From NCBI GenBank assembly GCA_037039925.1, contig JAXRKP010000260.1:240001-304000 (forward strand): DNA of 64,000 bases, in the 5' to 3' direction. Below, one piece after another: positions 15,135 through 27,276 of the stretch (position 1 is its first letter; each line of letters starts with the position of its first letter). The DNA comes from Doris montereyensis (Eukaryota; Mollusca; Gastropoda; Nudibranchia; Dorididae). The notes under the pieces are model-generated. The model had not been told where the DNA came from and searched no databases. It saw only the letters and a program-made list of their open reading frames with translations. The translations under genes were made by a program, and so were the position numbers.

Positions 15135-15854
15135 CAGTCGACTCTGGTTAATCGCCACATGACAGGAGTGGGAAAATTCTTGCAATAAATCAGATTTTGC
15201 TGTGTGCCCAATATTTAGGGTTATTTTACTACTTGACGACCAGGTATGTCTGTTGCAATATTCTTTACATAGATAACTTTGACCTCTGAGTTTCACGGAC
15301 TTGCAACCCTCATGAGCACTCTCATCTGTGTCAAAGTTGTATGCCTTCAAACAGATAGTACACAGCCAGCAAAGCATACTGCAGTGCTTCTGTATTTTGT
15401 TATGTTGAGCTAGCTGTGTAGTTAACTACAACATGCGCAGTGCATGATAAGTGATGTGTCACTCCCTTTGATCTGAATGATCTGTCGTCGGCTACCCACT
15501 CTGCTTATGGGACAGTCATGTGTTATTTCATTGTACCGTACAATACTACGTTGCCCAGCTGTCTGAATCGTCCCTGGGCAAGGCCTATCGCATCTTTTAC
15601 TGACTGCTGGACCCACAATCAGTGTAAGACTATTGTATCATTACGGTTGTAGGCAATAACAACGTAGACACGCAAGCATTGTTTAGCAAAATGTGTGAAT
15701 CAGAAAGAAAGCCGTCTGAAAATATGAGGCAAGGGGTGGCCTGGGTTGCGATCGGCTGGTGATTTTCACATAGAATTAATTTTGTTTCTTGGGAAAAGTT
15801 GTGAGTAAGCAGCAATTGTGATTAACCAGGTTGCGAAAAAAACAGAGTCGACTG
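15135..15854. mobile_element. Pogo/Tigger-like non-autonomous DNA transposon (720 bp)
   Basis: Both ends read CAGTCGACTCTG inward and both are flanked by TA (15133-15134 and 15855-15856), the target duplication of Tc1/mariner and pogo elements. The inner part of each terminus also carries GGTTAATC/GATTAACC. CAGT-GACTCT termini followed by a TTAA-containing stretch are typical of pogo/Tigger elements (family knowledge). The interior has only short ORFs without DDE-transposase features, so it would need a transposase supplied elsewhere. Confidence 0.75.
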
Positions 15855-16199
15855 TACTTTAATTACACCTTGTAAACAGTTGAAATAGAGTTTTTTAGGT
15901 TGTCACGTTAAACGGAGGGGGAAAAACGCCCCTGTACTTGCTGCAATGCTTTCAAAGCTAAATCAAAATTAGGAATATGATGTGATACAGCATGTCATGG
16001 TGAGAGTGGTTTCCCCGTAACATATTGAATTGTTTTCAAATTGTCACTGTGATTATGATCTGTTGATCTTTATTTTCTCAACTCTTGCTTGTAATGTCTT
16101 TCGTGAATAGTGAACAAATACAATTTATACCGCCTGGCCTTTTTTCCCTCTTTGTATATATATATATAAATATGATATAGATATTCTCAGGCTCTAGTC

Positions 16200-17520
16200 C
16201 CATTTTGTGAAAAGAGATATGGATACTGACTATAATGAAGATATCATGGATACTGACTATGATTGTATGATGAAGATGTTATGGATACTGACTATGATTG
16301 TATGATGAAGATGTTAGGGATACTGACTATGATGAAGATGTTATGGATACTGATTGTATGATCAAGATCTAATGGATACTGACTGTGTGATGAAAATGTT
16401 ATGGATACTGACTATGATTCTATGATCACAATGTTATGGATACTGATAATATGATCAAAATCGTATGGATACTGACAATGTTTCTATGATCAAGATCTTA
16501 TGGATACTGACAATGTTTCTATGATCAAGATCGTATGGATACTGACAATGTTTCTATGGTCAACATCTTATGGATACTGACAATGATTCTATGGTCAAGA
16601 TCATATGGATACTGACAATGATTCTATGGTCAAGATCATATGGATACTGAGAATGATTCTATTATTCTATGGTCAAGATCTTATGGATACTGACAATGAT
16701 TCTATAGTCAAGATCTTATGAATACTGATAATGATTCTATGATGAAGATTGACTGTATGATCAAGATCTTATGGATACTGACAATGTGTCTATGATCAAG
16801 ATATTATGGATACCGACTATGATCAAGATGTTATGGATACTGACTATGATTCGATGATATGGATACTGACTGTATGATCAAGATCTTATGGATACTGATT
16901 GTATGATCAATATCTTATGGATACTGACTATGATCAAAATATTATGGATACTTATTGTATGATCAAAATCTTATGGATACTGACTGTATAATCAAAATCT
17001 TATGATACTGAATGTATGATCAAAATCTTATGGATACTGGCTGTATGATCAAAATCTTATGGATACTGATTGTATGATCAAAATCTTATGGATACTGATT
17101 GTATGATCAAGATCTTATGGATACTGATTGTATGATCGAGATCTTATAGATACTGACTGTATAATTGAGATCTTAATGATACTGATTGTATAATCGAGAT
17201 TTTATGGATGCTGATTGTATGATCGAGATCTTATGGATACTGATTGTATGTTCGAGATCTTATGAATACTGACTGTATGATCAAAATCTTATGGATACTG
17301 ACTATGATTCTATGATCAAGATGTTATGGAGACTGATTTTATGCTCATGATGTTATCATTATGGATATACTGTTGTATGATCAAAATGTTATGGATATTG
17401 ACTGATAAAGATGCTGTGGATACTAACCGTATGATCAAGATGTAATAGATACTGACTATGTGATCAAGTTCAAGATGTTATGGATACTGACTAACTGATC
17501 AAGATGTTATTGCAATTCAA
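16200..17520 (+). repeat. Minisatellite with 29- and 35-bp variant units, rich in GATC
   Basis: About 40 diverged copies of a unit built from TTATGGATACTGA followed by TTGTATGATCAAGATC (29 bp), or by a form carrying an extra TATGAT (35 bp). The short form dominates from about 16860 on, the long form before that. No frame stays open across the array. Confidence 0.95.
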
Positions 17521-20018
17521 TTTGATATTTTATTCTCGGTGCTCTGCTTTGTAGAACTTTTTGAGATTTTGAGCATTCGCTCTGTACAATTACCAATCAT
17601 TAGTTTGTACCACTGCTACAAATATTTGTCACGTTAACATGGTATTTGATACATTTGAATTCAAAATTGCTACAACTATCTTACCGGCAAACATCAATAA
17701 TCTATATAACTTTTATTTGCATTCCTAATTTCAAGTGGGGTTTTTAGATTTTTTAAATTCTTTTTATTGTCACAAAAATTCATATCATATTCATATCATA
17801 TCATGGTATTATTGCATTGATCTCACATGAATCATATAAGAAACTCTAGTTTTTGTACAACATACTCTTACACCTTACATTTATACAGTAAAAATACACT
17901 ACAGGGTTCTTTAAGATACATACAGTTTCTGTTTGATCCAGGCAAATTCTGAAAGTGAACATTTGTTGTGGTGAACATGTAAATAGTAAATTAAAGATGT
18001 TCAATAACTGCATGCAAAATTGATACTAAAAATATTTACTAAAATATTAATGGCTCTTCTACTTTTTGCCAAAGCAGTATGAACATGTTTTGTTTGGTTC
18101 TATTGGTAGCTCTTGTAGGTATTTTTTTTCCAACAGATTATCTAGTCGTTTAATTTTATCTATATTAAAAAGCCCAAAAGCAAAGCAAATTTTTTCAAGG
18201 ATTGTGAGTGAAGGCTTTGTTATGGCCTACTTGTGAAAACGAACGTCAAAAGCTGTGTGGCTAATACATAGTCATTGCTGACAGGTTACATTACTTTTTT
18301 GCGTTTGGATGATCATCAACTTTCCTAAGCTGCAGTGCATAGATTTCTTGCTGGAAAAGGCAGTTGACAGTGACAGGGAAGTCTCTGTGTATTGAACTGT
18401 TGGTATACATGCATATGTCAATTGTTTGTTTAAAAGGAAACTACTGTTTTAGGACACACTTACAGACTTACCATTATGATTCCTGAAGTCTTCAATTTTA
18501 TTCTCCTATTCAAGGTTTGAAGTTGAAAGCTGTAAACTGCATGTAACTTTAAACACCCGCCCCTACCATTTCTTTCTTTCTTTTTTCTTCTTCTTCTTCT
18601 AAGAACACACAAGCGCTGAGAATGACCCTGTGCAATGGAGACAAGTTTTAACTTACTTATGGGCTTATCTAAACACACTAATTGCCAAATTTTCAATTTC
18701 ATCACACATCTTGGATTTTTTTTTTAAATTCTGCTAAAAAGCATCAAATTATTTGTTCAGGTCACTACGATTAATGCATACACAAGCACATGAATTTTGT
18801 GTAATCAGTTTAATGCTATCATTGCTATATAACTTGTATGTCATTAATCTTGTTTAATTTTAATAAGGCTGATTAATTTAGTTTTGAAATATTTCTTACT
18901 GCCCCTCACCCCACCTTTCATTCCCACCCTCTTTTTCCTGGGACAAAAAAAGCAACATGAAGCCTTATGGAATTTGTATTTTTTTGGACAAAATTGACAT
19001 ACAATATACATTGATAACACTACCATACTTAGTAAATGCGTATCCACTTTTGTTTTTATACCTTAAACTTGTGACATGCCACAAGGCGTTCATCACACTG
19101 TGATATTTAATCTCACATTCGCAAGGACTTGTTTACTTAGATAAGGATCTCTTTTTCTCATTTATTTATCCCATGCTCTTTGCCCAAACTGCTGTGTTCC
19201 TCCAGCATATCAATAACGGGGAAGAAGAGAAAGGAACATCTCTATTTCCATCACATTATTTTATTCTATTCTACACAGTTTCTCCTTTGATGTATTTTTT
19301 GGTTGTTTTGAAAACTGCATGCGGATGTTTGATTATCATCATTCGAGTTATATGTTATTATTATACATGATGTAGTGTAATGCCTCTGACTTTCGGAGAA
19401 TTTGTGGCCATTGATTAAGCCCTATGGGAACAAGGTACTCTTGATAATTCAAATTCAAGTGCATTTCCTCTCCTGTTTGGTCAACACACTTACATATAGC
19501 ACATAGATTGTCATGGTGGGTGTTTTGTATATTTTTGTTAAGGATTGTGTTGTGTTTTTTTTTATTTATAGATTTGTTTAATTTCTGTGTCCTGTTTGAT
19601 ACAGGAATCAATTGGCTTCAAAACTTTTCCCCATACCAAGAGTTAGAATTAAAACCAAATAATGACATGGAAAAGTTACCTGATAGTCTCAGGCCTTATA
19701 AGTTATAAGTAACTAATCTCATTTTTCAGGTTATTTCAAATTCATTAGCATTTAGTGCTAGTACTAGTAGTGACATCATTTGTTGGATGACATGACTGGT
19801 GTATTGTAGAATTTAATTTAGCACTAGGCACAAATGATACATGTATTGACAAAATTATTGATTACAAATCCTGCATTACAAGGAAAGTGAAAGGAGAGGG
19901 CTGTTTCTGAATGATGTTATGTTCAGTAGCAGTACATGTACATGTCATAAAGTTGTTTTATCAAGGTGTGCATTAGTATTAAGCAGATTAAACTCTGTGG
20001 GTTTTTGCTGTTGACATG

Positions 20019-20155
20019 TGGGGCGGTTGGTGGGGGCTGCTGGTAGGTCCAACGTCTTTCTTTTCCCTCTTTCACTTATCTTACATCTTGATGTTTCCTT
20101 TTAATTTACCCTGACATCACGGTGTATGGTGAGCAGGTAAATTTCAATGAAACGA
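20019..20155 (+). repeat. Dispersed repeat family R1, copy 2
   Basis: Contains GGGCGGTTGGTGGGGGCTGC, GGTAGGTCC, the pyrimidine stretch with TTTCACTTATCTT, TGTTTCC, TTAATTTACCCTGACATCAC and the end TTTCAATGAA. It matches the other three copies in order and spacing. Confidence 0.7.
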
Positions 20156-20559
20156 GCAAAGCTGTTAAGATATCATTATCATGTTAATTTTCATCAAATA
20201 CTCTTTCATTCTTGGAGTTTTGAACTTTCCTTTTTAAAAAACCACATTTATTTTACCCTGTATTTTCATGTGCTACCTCAGAACTGTTTGTGTCTATGTA
20301 TATATTATATGACAATTCATTTTTTTAAAACTAGTTCTCGGGCACATTTTCTCCTCTTTCTTTGTTTACTTCTCCATGAAGATAAGAAGGGACATAGAGA
20401 TAATAGAACAAAGTTCAGGGAAAGTTAGAAAGTGTTGGCAAAGCTGTTTGCTGAGTTGGTTGTGTTGTGTGTGTGTTATATTATGTAAGATGATTACATG
20501 TATTGAACATTGCTGTTAAAAACACCAAATGGACAAAGATAAGTAAAAAAAAAAGGGGG

Positions 20560-20650
20560 ATTACGGACAAAATGGGCACCAGACAAAATCGAACTAATGA
20601 CCTCTGCATTAGCACCCGTCGCCTCACCTTTAAGGTAAAACACTACAAAC
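20560..20650 (-). repeat. tRNA-related SINE head fragment
   Basis: On the minus strand a GGTGAGGCGACGGG...GCAGAGGTCATTAGTTCGA order resembles a tRNA-like head with a B box (AGTTCGATT). A related segment lies at about 52795-52880 on the minus strand. Only the head is similar, so classification is weak. Confidence 0.35.
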
Positions 20651-23103
20651 TATGTTATTTACAACTACACTGACTATAAGAAGAAGATGTTCATCAACAA
20701 AATCTTTCATACGAAGCCCATCATGACTAGCATTTAGATTCATGTGAAGGTTTCCCACCGGCATCCTAGATCTGTAGTATGCCGATACAGTGGTCAAAGT
20801 GATTCCATCCAGGGCCCATGTTTTCTTTTTGTAGTTTATTCCTTGTAATACTTGTACTACTTGTGGACTTATTTATCTTGTCTTTGTCCTTAAGGGATTT
20901 AAACATTTATATTACTATGGTCCATTCCAAAATATATGTGCACACATGTTGACTTATACCCGGTATCTCATCAACCATGGTACACATTACATTTTAGCAT
21001 AAAACTTAACATGCAGTTTTAGATTTTTAAAAACCTGATGGATATGAAATATGAAGTCCGTAACTAGCATCGTTGTTATGTAATCGCAAATTTGTTTGAT
21101 GTTTTGCAGTGTTTTTATTTAAATAGTCCCAGCATTAGAATTTTACAATAACAACACAGAACATAATAACACTATGGGGGTTATTTTCATGGGCATAGCA
21201 TGTACTAATATTAAAACAGCAAACCTTTGCCCTCTGTGTCCCGGATTCATAATATCAAGTAAGGGATAATGAGAAAAAAAGCAACGCCATCAAAAATAAG
21301 GTATGACATGAGTCAAACTCACAGTTGAATTGTCCCTTCAATTGTCACATTTTGTTGTGTTGGGTTTCGGTCTTACTCATGCGTCAATCTCGTGCAAGGG
21401 TTTGGTGTGTTGACATTATGGTACAATAAAATTAAACATGTTCCGTTCAATAGGTGTATGTACTGTAAACTTATGAAATTGTTGTACTGAGTATCCTCAT
21501 TATCTTTTTATATAGTGTTAATAAACAAACTCTCAAATCAGGTGATTATTCAGAGAGCTAAAAAAATATATCATTATCATAATGTTAAAGTTTAATGTAG
21601 TCTGAACCACCTTGTCAATTTACACGCAAATTCATGTTTATGGTTTCAAAGATACAGGCCAATGTGTGGGCACATGTATTTTGAAACGGACTATCATTAA
21701 GTCTACACATAATTGCTTTCACGTTCCCCTCCCCCCCCCCCCCCTGCCTCACTGTCTTTATCTTTATCACACTAAGAGTCGGTGTGTGTTGCAAAGAAAG
21801 AGTTGTTTAGGTGTTCTCCTCAAGATCTATTGCCTGGTGCATTTAAAGGTAATGTTTGAATTTGCACTTGCTTTTGATGTGTGCTTTATCCAGCAATATT
21901 GTTCACTTTCAATAACTTTTCATGGCATTTGTAAAATTAAAAGCCTAGTCATGGATCATTAGAATTTTTTTTTTTTTTAAACTAGATATTTTGTGCTGAC
22001 CTGATTATACATATCTCAGGTGTGTGAAAAAAAATGTTGGAATAATTTGCATGTATGGTGTTATTGTTGTCTTCAAGACTTATTCATCAAATTCCATTGC
22101 TGCATTTTATTTCAATACACTGTATAAATCTTTGAATTGATTAAGTTGTATACATGTATCATGTTTTGAACATGCCCAACTTTTGCTTTGAAAATGCTGT
22201 GCACATCTACTATATATAATTGCATCTTCAGCATAGGTGCTTTGCTGAGTTCATTGTTTTTAGTTTTGTTTCTGTTGATCTTTGTGTATGGGCTTCCAGA
22301 ACAAAAGCCACCATTAATTTTTTGAAGAAAAAAAATTGTATCAGTGAGTCAACTGAATTCTCTTCTTTATTGACATTATTATTATTTATTTTGTGTATTT
22401 AAAAAACACAACAAAAAGTGCTATACGTATAATCCTATAATTTTCTTTAATGTTAATTTTGAAACGAATCTTATGGTGTTTGAAATTGAATTCTCTGTGA
22501 TATTGATTCTAAAACCTTTTTCAGGCAAATTTCAAGTGCTTTCAAATTTGATAACTCTTCCGACTTATGCATTGTCTAATGCATTTACCCGGTACATTGT
22601 ATTTTCTTTCCACTGCCTTGAAATTCAAAGTTTAATACATGTACAACGTACAGTAGGTTAGCTATAAATGAAACAAGTGTATTTAGCAACAATAACCAGA
22701 CTTTGTCATTCATTGCAGTACACTTTTGCTTCATGTCATTTGTATTCCCATCTGGCAAAATCTGTCATATCTCTCTGCATCTTGATTGATTGAAACATAC
22801 AAATTCTTTTTTCTTTTTTTTTTGCTTTTTGCAGTGGTTAGTATTGAAAAGTAATCCCCTTAAGTGATATTTTGCTTTATGTCTCTGCCGATTTGCTTCT
22901 TAGTGATTTGATTAAAATGATTGATGACTTTCAGGAGTTGCCTTTGGGCTCTTTTTTCCAATTGAATTTTGGACAATTTTAATATGGAAACACTGTTACT
23001 GTCATCGTTGTTCTGTAAGAAGTGTGTGACATGTACTCATTTAGGTTTTGTGGATTTCAAATGGGGAGAAATTTTAGTGCAACAGTAAAAGTAATATAAC
23101 TTT

Positions 23104-23555
23104 TTGTGGAAAGGACATGGCATTGAAGATGGTTGGAAAGGACATGGCATTGAAGATGGTTGGAAGGGGCGTGGTATTGAAGATGGCTGGAAAGGACATG
23201 GTATTGAAGATGGTTGGAAAGGACATGGCATTGAAGATGGTTGGAAAGGACATGGCATTGAAGATGGTTGGAAAGGACATGGCATTGAAGATGGTTGGAA
23301 AGGACATGGCATTGAAGATGGTTGGAAAGGACATGGTTGGAAAGGACATGGCATTGAAGATGGTTGGAAAGGACATGGCATTGAAGATGGTTGGAAAGGA
23401 CATGGCATTGAAGATGGTTGGAAAGGACATGGCATTGAAGATGGTTGGGAAGGGCGTGGCATTGAAGATGGTTGAAAAGGACATGGCATTGAAAATGGTT
23501 GGAAAGGACATGGCATTGAAGATGGTTGGAAAGGACATGGCATTGAAGATGGGGC
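23104..23555 (+). repeat. 27-bp minisatellite, about 16 units
   Basis: Highly homogeneous array. Each unit encodes the nonapeptide WKGHGIEDG in one plus frame. Because 27 is a multiple of three and the unit lacks stops in most frames, five of six frames stay open over much of the array. One partial 15-bp unit near 23327-23341 breaks the phase, and a few units carry GGGCGTGG-type variants. No flanking exon or signal sequence supports it being coding. Confidence 0.95.
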
Positions 23556-24909
23556 TGCTTCAACAGGCAACAAATATTATATTATATGATATGTATATAT
23601 ATATATATATATGTATGTAGTCGTCTCTCCCTTTCAATAAAAATAGTTAAGAAGTTGATTGAAAAGGGAATTGCATTGCGCTTAAGCCCTGAAGCTGAAA
23701 GAGGCTTTGAGAATCACTTTTATGTCAGAGCTGACAATGTGAATGAAAATATCATTCTAGTTAGTTATAATCAAAATCTATCAACTGATCGAGGTCTAGT
23801 TCAGCATTTTCAGGAGCTATATGTACTAGTAAAGTTCCTTCAAGACTGTTACGGCCCATAGAGTTCGAGCTTATCTCAGTTTCAATAGCATGAAGTGGAA
23901 CAGATGATAATAATCACCTGGCCAGGACGCCAGTCTGATGCAGGTTTTTACTCTCAAGCTAGTGCTTGTACCCATTTGCACCTGGGAAGAGTAGTAATAA
24001 AGTGTGTTAACCGACTTTCCCAGGTTCGGCCACCAAACCCACTTCTATACTCAATATGTAGGGCCTAAATTCAAGCAGTCATTTGAAAAAGTCCATGTTT
24101 TTATATCGTGTATTGCACATCATATTTTAAATAAAATGAAATCTTAGGATCCCTTTATAGAGTTGAGTTTTAATAAGAGGTGCCAGTAGCTCAGTCGGTA
24201 GAGTGTCCAACTACCATCCAGGAGGCCCGAGTTCAATTTTTAGTCCAAGAAAATTTTTCTGGCCTCAGTCAACCCAGTAATAAAATGGGTAGCACCATGA
24301 AAAAGCAGGCAGCATGGAAAACAATGGCTCCACACATTAGAAATATTAGTACTCTTCTGAATTATCCTACTCCTACACTCAATACTGAGAATGGGACTTT
24401 AGGAGAGGACCACAGCTTTCATGTCCAGGAATATTCAGGCTGTATTCTATTCAGTGGTAATTTAGTGGTGTGCATCCTGAGATTCATACTTTGTGTTGGT
24501 ATTTATCACCCTGCGTGCAATTGAAAGATACTTTCATTGCTTTCACCTTTCTGGTATAGAGCTGTAATTGTAATGTTACTAAGCGTCTTTATCAAAAGAA
24601 AAGATTTTCTACAGCTACTGCACGTACCATTCCCGTAGCCTACATGTTGTAGTCTTAATAATGATTCAGAATCAGGCTTGGAAACATATGTAATGTCAAA
24701 GTTTTCACGGTAATCATGACTATCATTATATTTTCTCACAAGAGATACATGTACATTGTCAATGTCAGATAGCTAGAAATGTGATTGTCTATTTCTTAGG
24801 AGACAAAACCTAAGTTTTGTTTTAATTTAAGGACATTTTGGTACGTAAGATCCTTTAACTCTTGCATATCCCTCATCATGTTGATACGTGGCCATTGCAA
24901 AATGCTAGG
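23556..24909. other. Gene-free stretch with AT repeat and SINE fragment
   Basis: Contains an (AT)n run at about 23592-23614, short ORFs without recognisable domains, and a tRNA-like segment at about 24178-24300. Nothing else noted. Confidence 0.45.
24178..24300 (+). repeat. tRNA-derived SINE fragment
   Basis: The sequence TAGCTCAGTCGG (A box, about 24186) followed by GAGTTCAATTTT (B box, about 24229) at tRNA-like spacing forms a tRNA-like head. It continues into a body with CTGGCCTCAGTCAACCCAG and AAAATGGGTA. The cloverleaf is too degenerate for a functional tRNA, so a SINE 5' end is the better reading. Confidence 0.6.
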
Positions 24910-27276
24910 TATATATCTGCCGTTGTCAAATGAAGTGTTGCCGCATGTGCAGCTGGACTAGATCTCCTTGTTTAGCCGCAATCGAGAAAAACGTATTTTG
25001 GTCTCTAAAATATATATACTACACTCAAATACTTAACTAAGTACACCAAACTATTGCCCAGTGACATAGATGTTTTCAAATAAACGGGCAACCATCTGGC
25101 CGTAGCGGGTTATGTAATATACTGCTTACTGCACTTCGTTTAAAAACGTAAGTGCCGAAATCGCCCTGTCATTATTAAATGAATTGCCGTATCCGTAGGT
25201 CTCAGCACGATCGACACATACGGCTGAGAGTGAAAAATCTCTCACGATTATGATTTTAAGTGCCGTATGATGTGGGGGAGACTCCCGCTTTCACACTAGG
25301 CTGCTATGAATTCATTAGCTTTGATGGATAGTGTGTTATGTAACTATTCACAAATCCTTTTCATCACCTTCAACTTAACTACGAATGCACTACACTTGTA
25401 ACTATTGCTTCTCGGTATGAAAATCTCACTTCAGGCTCCTCAATTTTGTTAAAACTCATATGTAACTGTTAAAACTGTTAAACTAGGCTGTCAAAACTGA
25501 AGTTGACATATTTTTACTAGTATGTCATGTAATACACCATTGGGAAAAACTTTTTTGTTGTAAGCACATTGGTACTGAAATTATCTTTAAATGATAATGT
25601 TTAAGAAAGTTATGGGGATTTGAAGGTTAGCGAAAAAATGGTTTCTTTGTAGTTTCCAAAAACGTGAAAATAGCAGGTTTTTGGGGCAACCTGGTGAAGC
25701 CAAAAGCGATGCCAGAAACTTGAAAATGGCCGAGGTTATAGAAATTTTAGTATTAAGTTAGCCTATTATTTTTTCAGTCAAGTGTTTTATTTGACAATGG
25801 TAAGCACATTGAGATGACCCAAAAAGCTAGAGTGTTTTCGAATAAAATAATAAAAATAAATAAATTGCGATTTAAAAAATCCCCCATAAAAATATCATTT
25901 GCTGTCCGTTTGAAAAGATATTGATATGAAATTAAAGATTATTCTAAGCTCTTGACTATACGTATGACATAAACAATAAATACTTATTAGTCCCAGAAGT
26001 TGTCAAGTTATACATATTTCAGTTTATTGAAAAAAGATTTTCCTTTTAAATATTGCCCAAAATTTCATTTCTGACAACAACAAAAAAAAATTGTTGCATG
26101 GTATTCATATTGACTCATATAACAAGTGTAAGGTTGGAAAAGACATTAATTACACTATTTATTTTAAAACTAGGGTTTCTGCATTATAAGAGCAATTATT
26201 CATGGGTTTTGACTCAAGACAGGAAATGTCATTAAATATTCTATTTTCATGGTGCTGGGTGGAAAAAGTAAACACTAAAACAGGAATCAAACAAGAAGAT
26301 ATGTTTATGGAAATGGTATAATTAAATTAGATAATTTGTATTTAAAAGTTCAAAATCATTAATCATTAAAAAAAAAGTTACTACACATCCTTCATACAGA
26401 ACTCAAATTTTGCACACACAAAAATAAAAAATGCAACAACATACAAATTAAAACACAAATATGATATGAATTAAAGTTTTACTGTTATGTAAAAAGCAAT
26501 CTTCTCTCTCTCTGTTTTTTGGAGAAACGACAACATACAAATTAAGACATGAATATGATATAGTTTTACTGCTATGCAAAGAGAAATCCTCTCTCTCTCC
26601 CGCTCTCTCTCATTCTCGCCACAACCCCCCCCCTCTCTTTATCCCTATGTCTATTATAGACTCTATATCTCTCTTTTTCCCTCTCTCTCTCTGTTTTTTT
26701 TGAGAAATGACAACATACAAATTAAGACACGAATATGATATAAATTAGAGTTTTACTGTTATGCAAAGAGAAATCCCCTCTCTTTCTCTCCCCTCTCTTT
26801 ATCTCTATCTCTATTATAGACTCTATATCTCTCTCTCTCTCTCCCCCCCGCTCTCTCTCTCTCTGAAAACTGCAGAAGTGAATTTTTTAAATAGTCCAAT
26901 TGATTCATAAAAATAAGGACGCTTTACATAAACAAAAAAATCAAGATGTTATAAAATATATTCTGCAACGGAATCAAACTAAGAAGTGTCGGTTAAAGGC
27001 GTTAATCGTTTGTATCGTTAATTGTAATGAAACTCCTCAAATCTGATTCGGCTCAATAAGATTGACCTGCCCCATGCCTAACGTAACTCAATAGACGAAA
27101 GACACCAACCTATTCTTTAAAATTTAAATTGCTCTTATTTCTTGCTTTTCAGGTTTTTAAAATTTTGTTAACATGGGTAGATTAATTAGGGCACAAAATA
27201 TTGGAAAATGTCAAAAAGTGAATTTGTCAAAATTTTGACGTATACGGCACTTCATTTGATATCCGCCAGATATATA
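24910..27276. mobile_element. Segment bounded by imperfect terminal inverted repeats (2.37 kb), possible non-autonomous transposon
   Basis: The left arm (24910-24943) begins TATATATCTGCCG and contains TCAAATGAAGTG; the right arm (27244-27276), reverse complemented, begins TATATATCTGGCG and contains the same TCAAATGAAGTG, each followed by GCCG or CCG. No transposase ORF is present. Because the ends are AT-palindromic, target-site duplications cannot be judged. The family is unknown. Confidence 0.45.
26430..26862 (+). repeat. Composite tandem repeat, about three units of 120-190 bases
   Basis: Each unit contains ACAACATACAAATTAAGACA (or close), an AATATGATAT block, TTTTACTG...TATG and AAAGAGAAATC, then a CT-rich stretch. 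Units start at about 26438, 26529 and 26709. The CT tracts vary in length and include C-runs. Confidence 0.7.

Larger units (their letters stand above)
17521..23100. other. Gene-poor stretch
   Basis: Long AT-rich region. Contains a second copy of repeat family R1 (about 20019-20155), a tRNA-like SINE fragment (about 20560-20650), poly-C at about 21727-21744, and otherwise only short unsupported ORFs. No conserved protein motif found on either strand. Confidence 0.45.

Noticed and set aside
16200..17520. CRISPR-like array of regularly spaced repeats
   Set aside because: The repeats are contiguous diverged minisatellite units without unique spacers, in an animal genome with intron-containing genes.
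24178..24250. Functional tRNA gene
   Set aside because: A and B boxes are present but the acceptor and anticodon stems do not pair; better explained as a SINE head.
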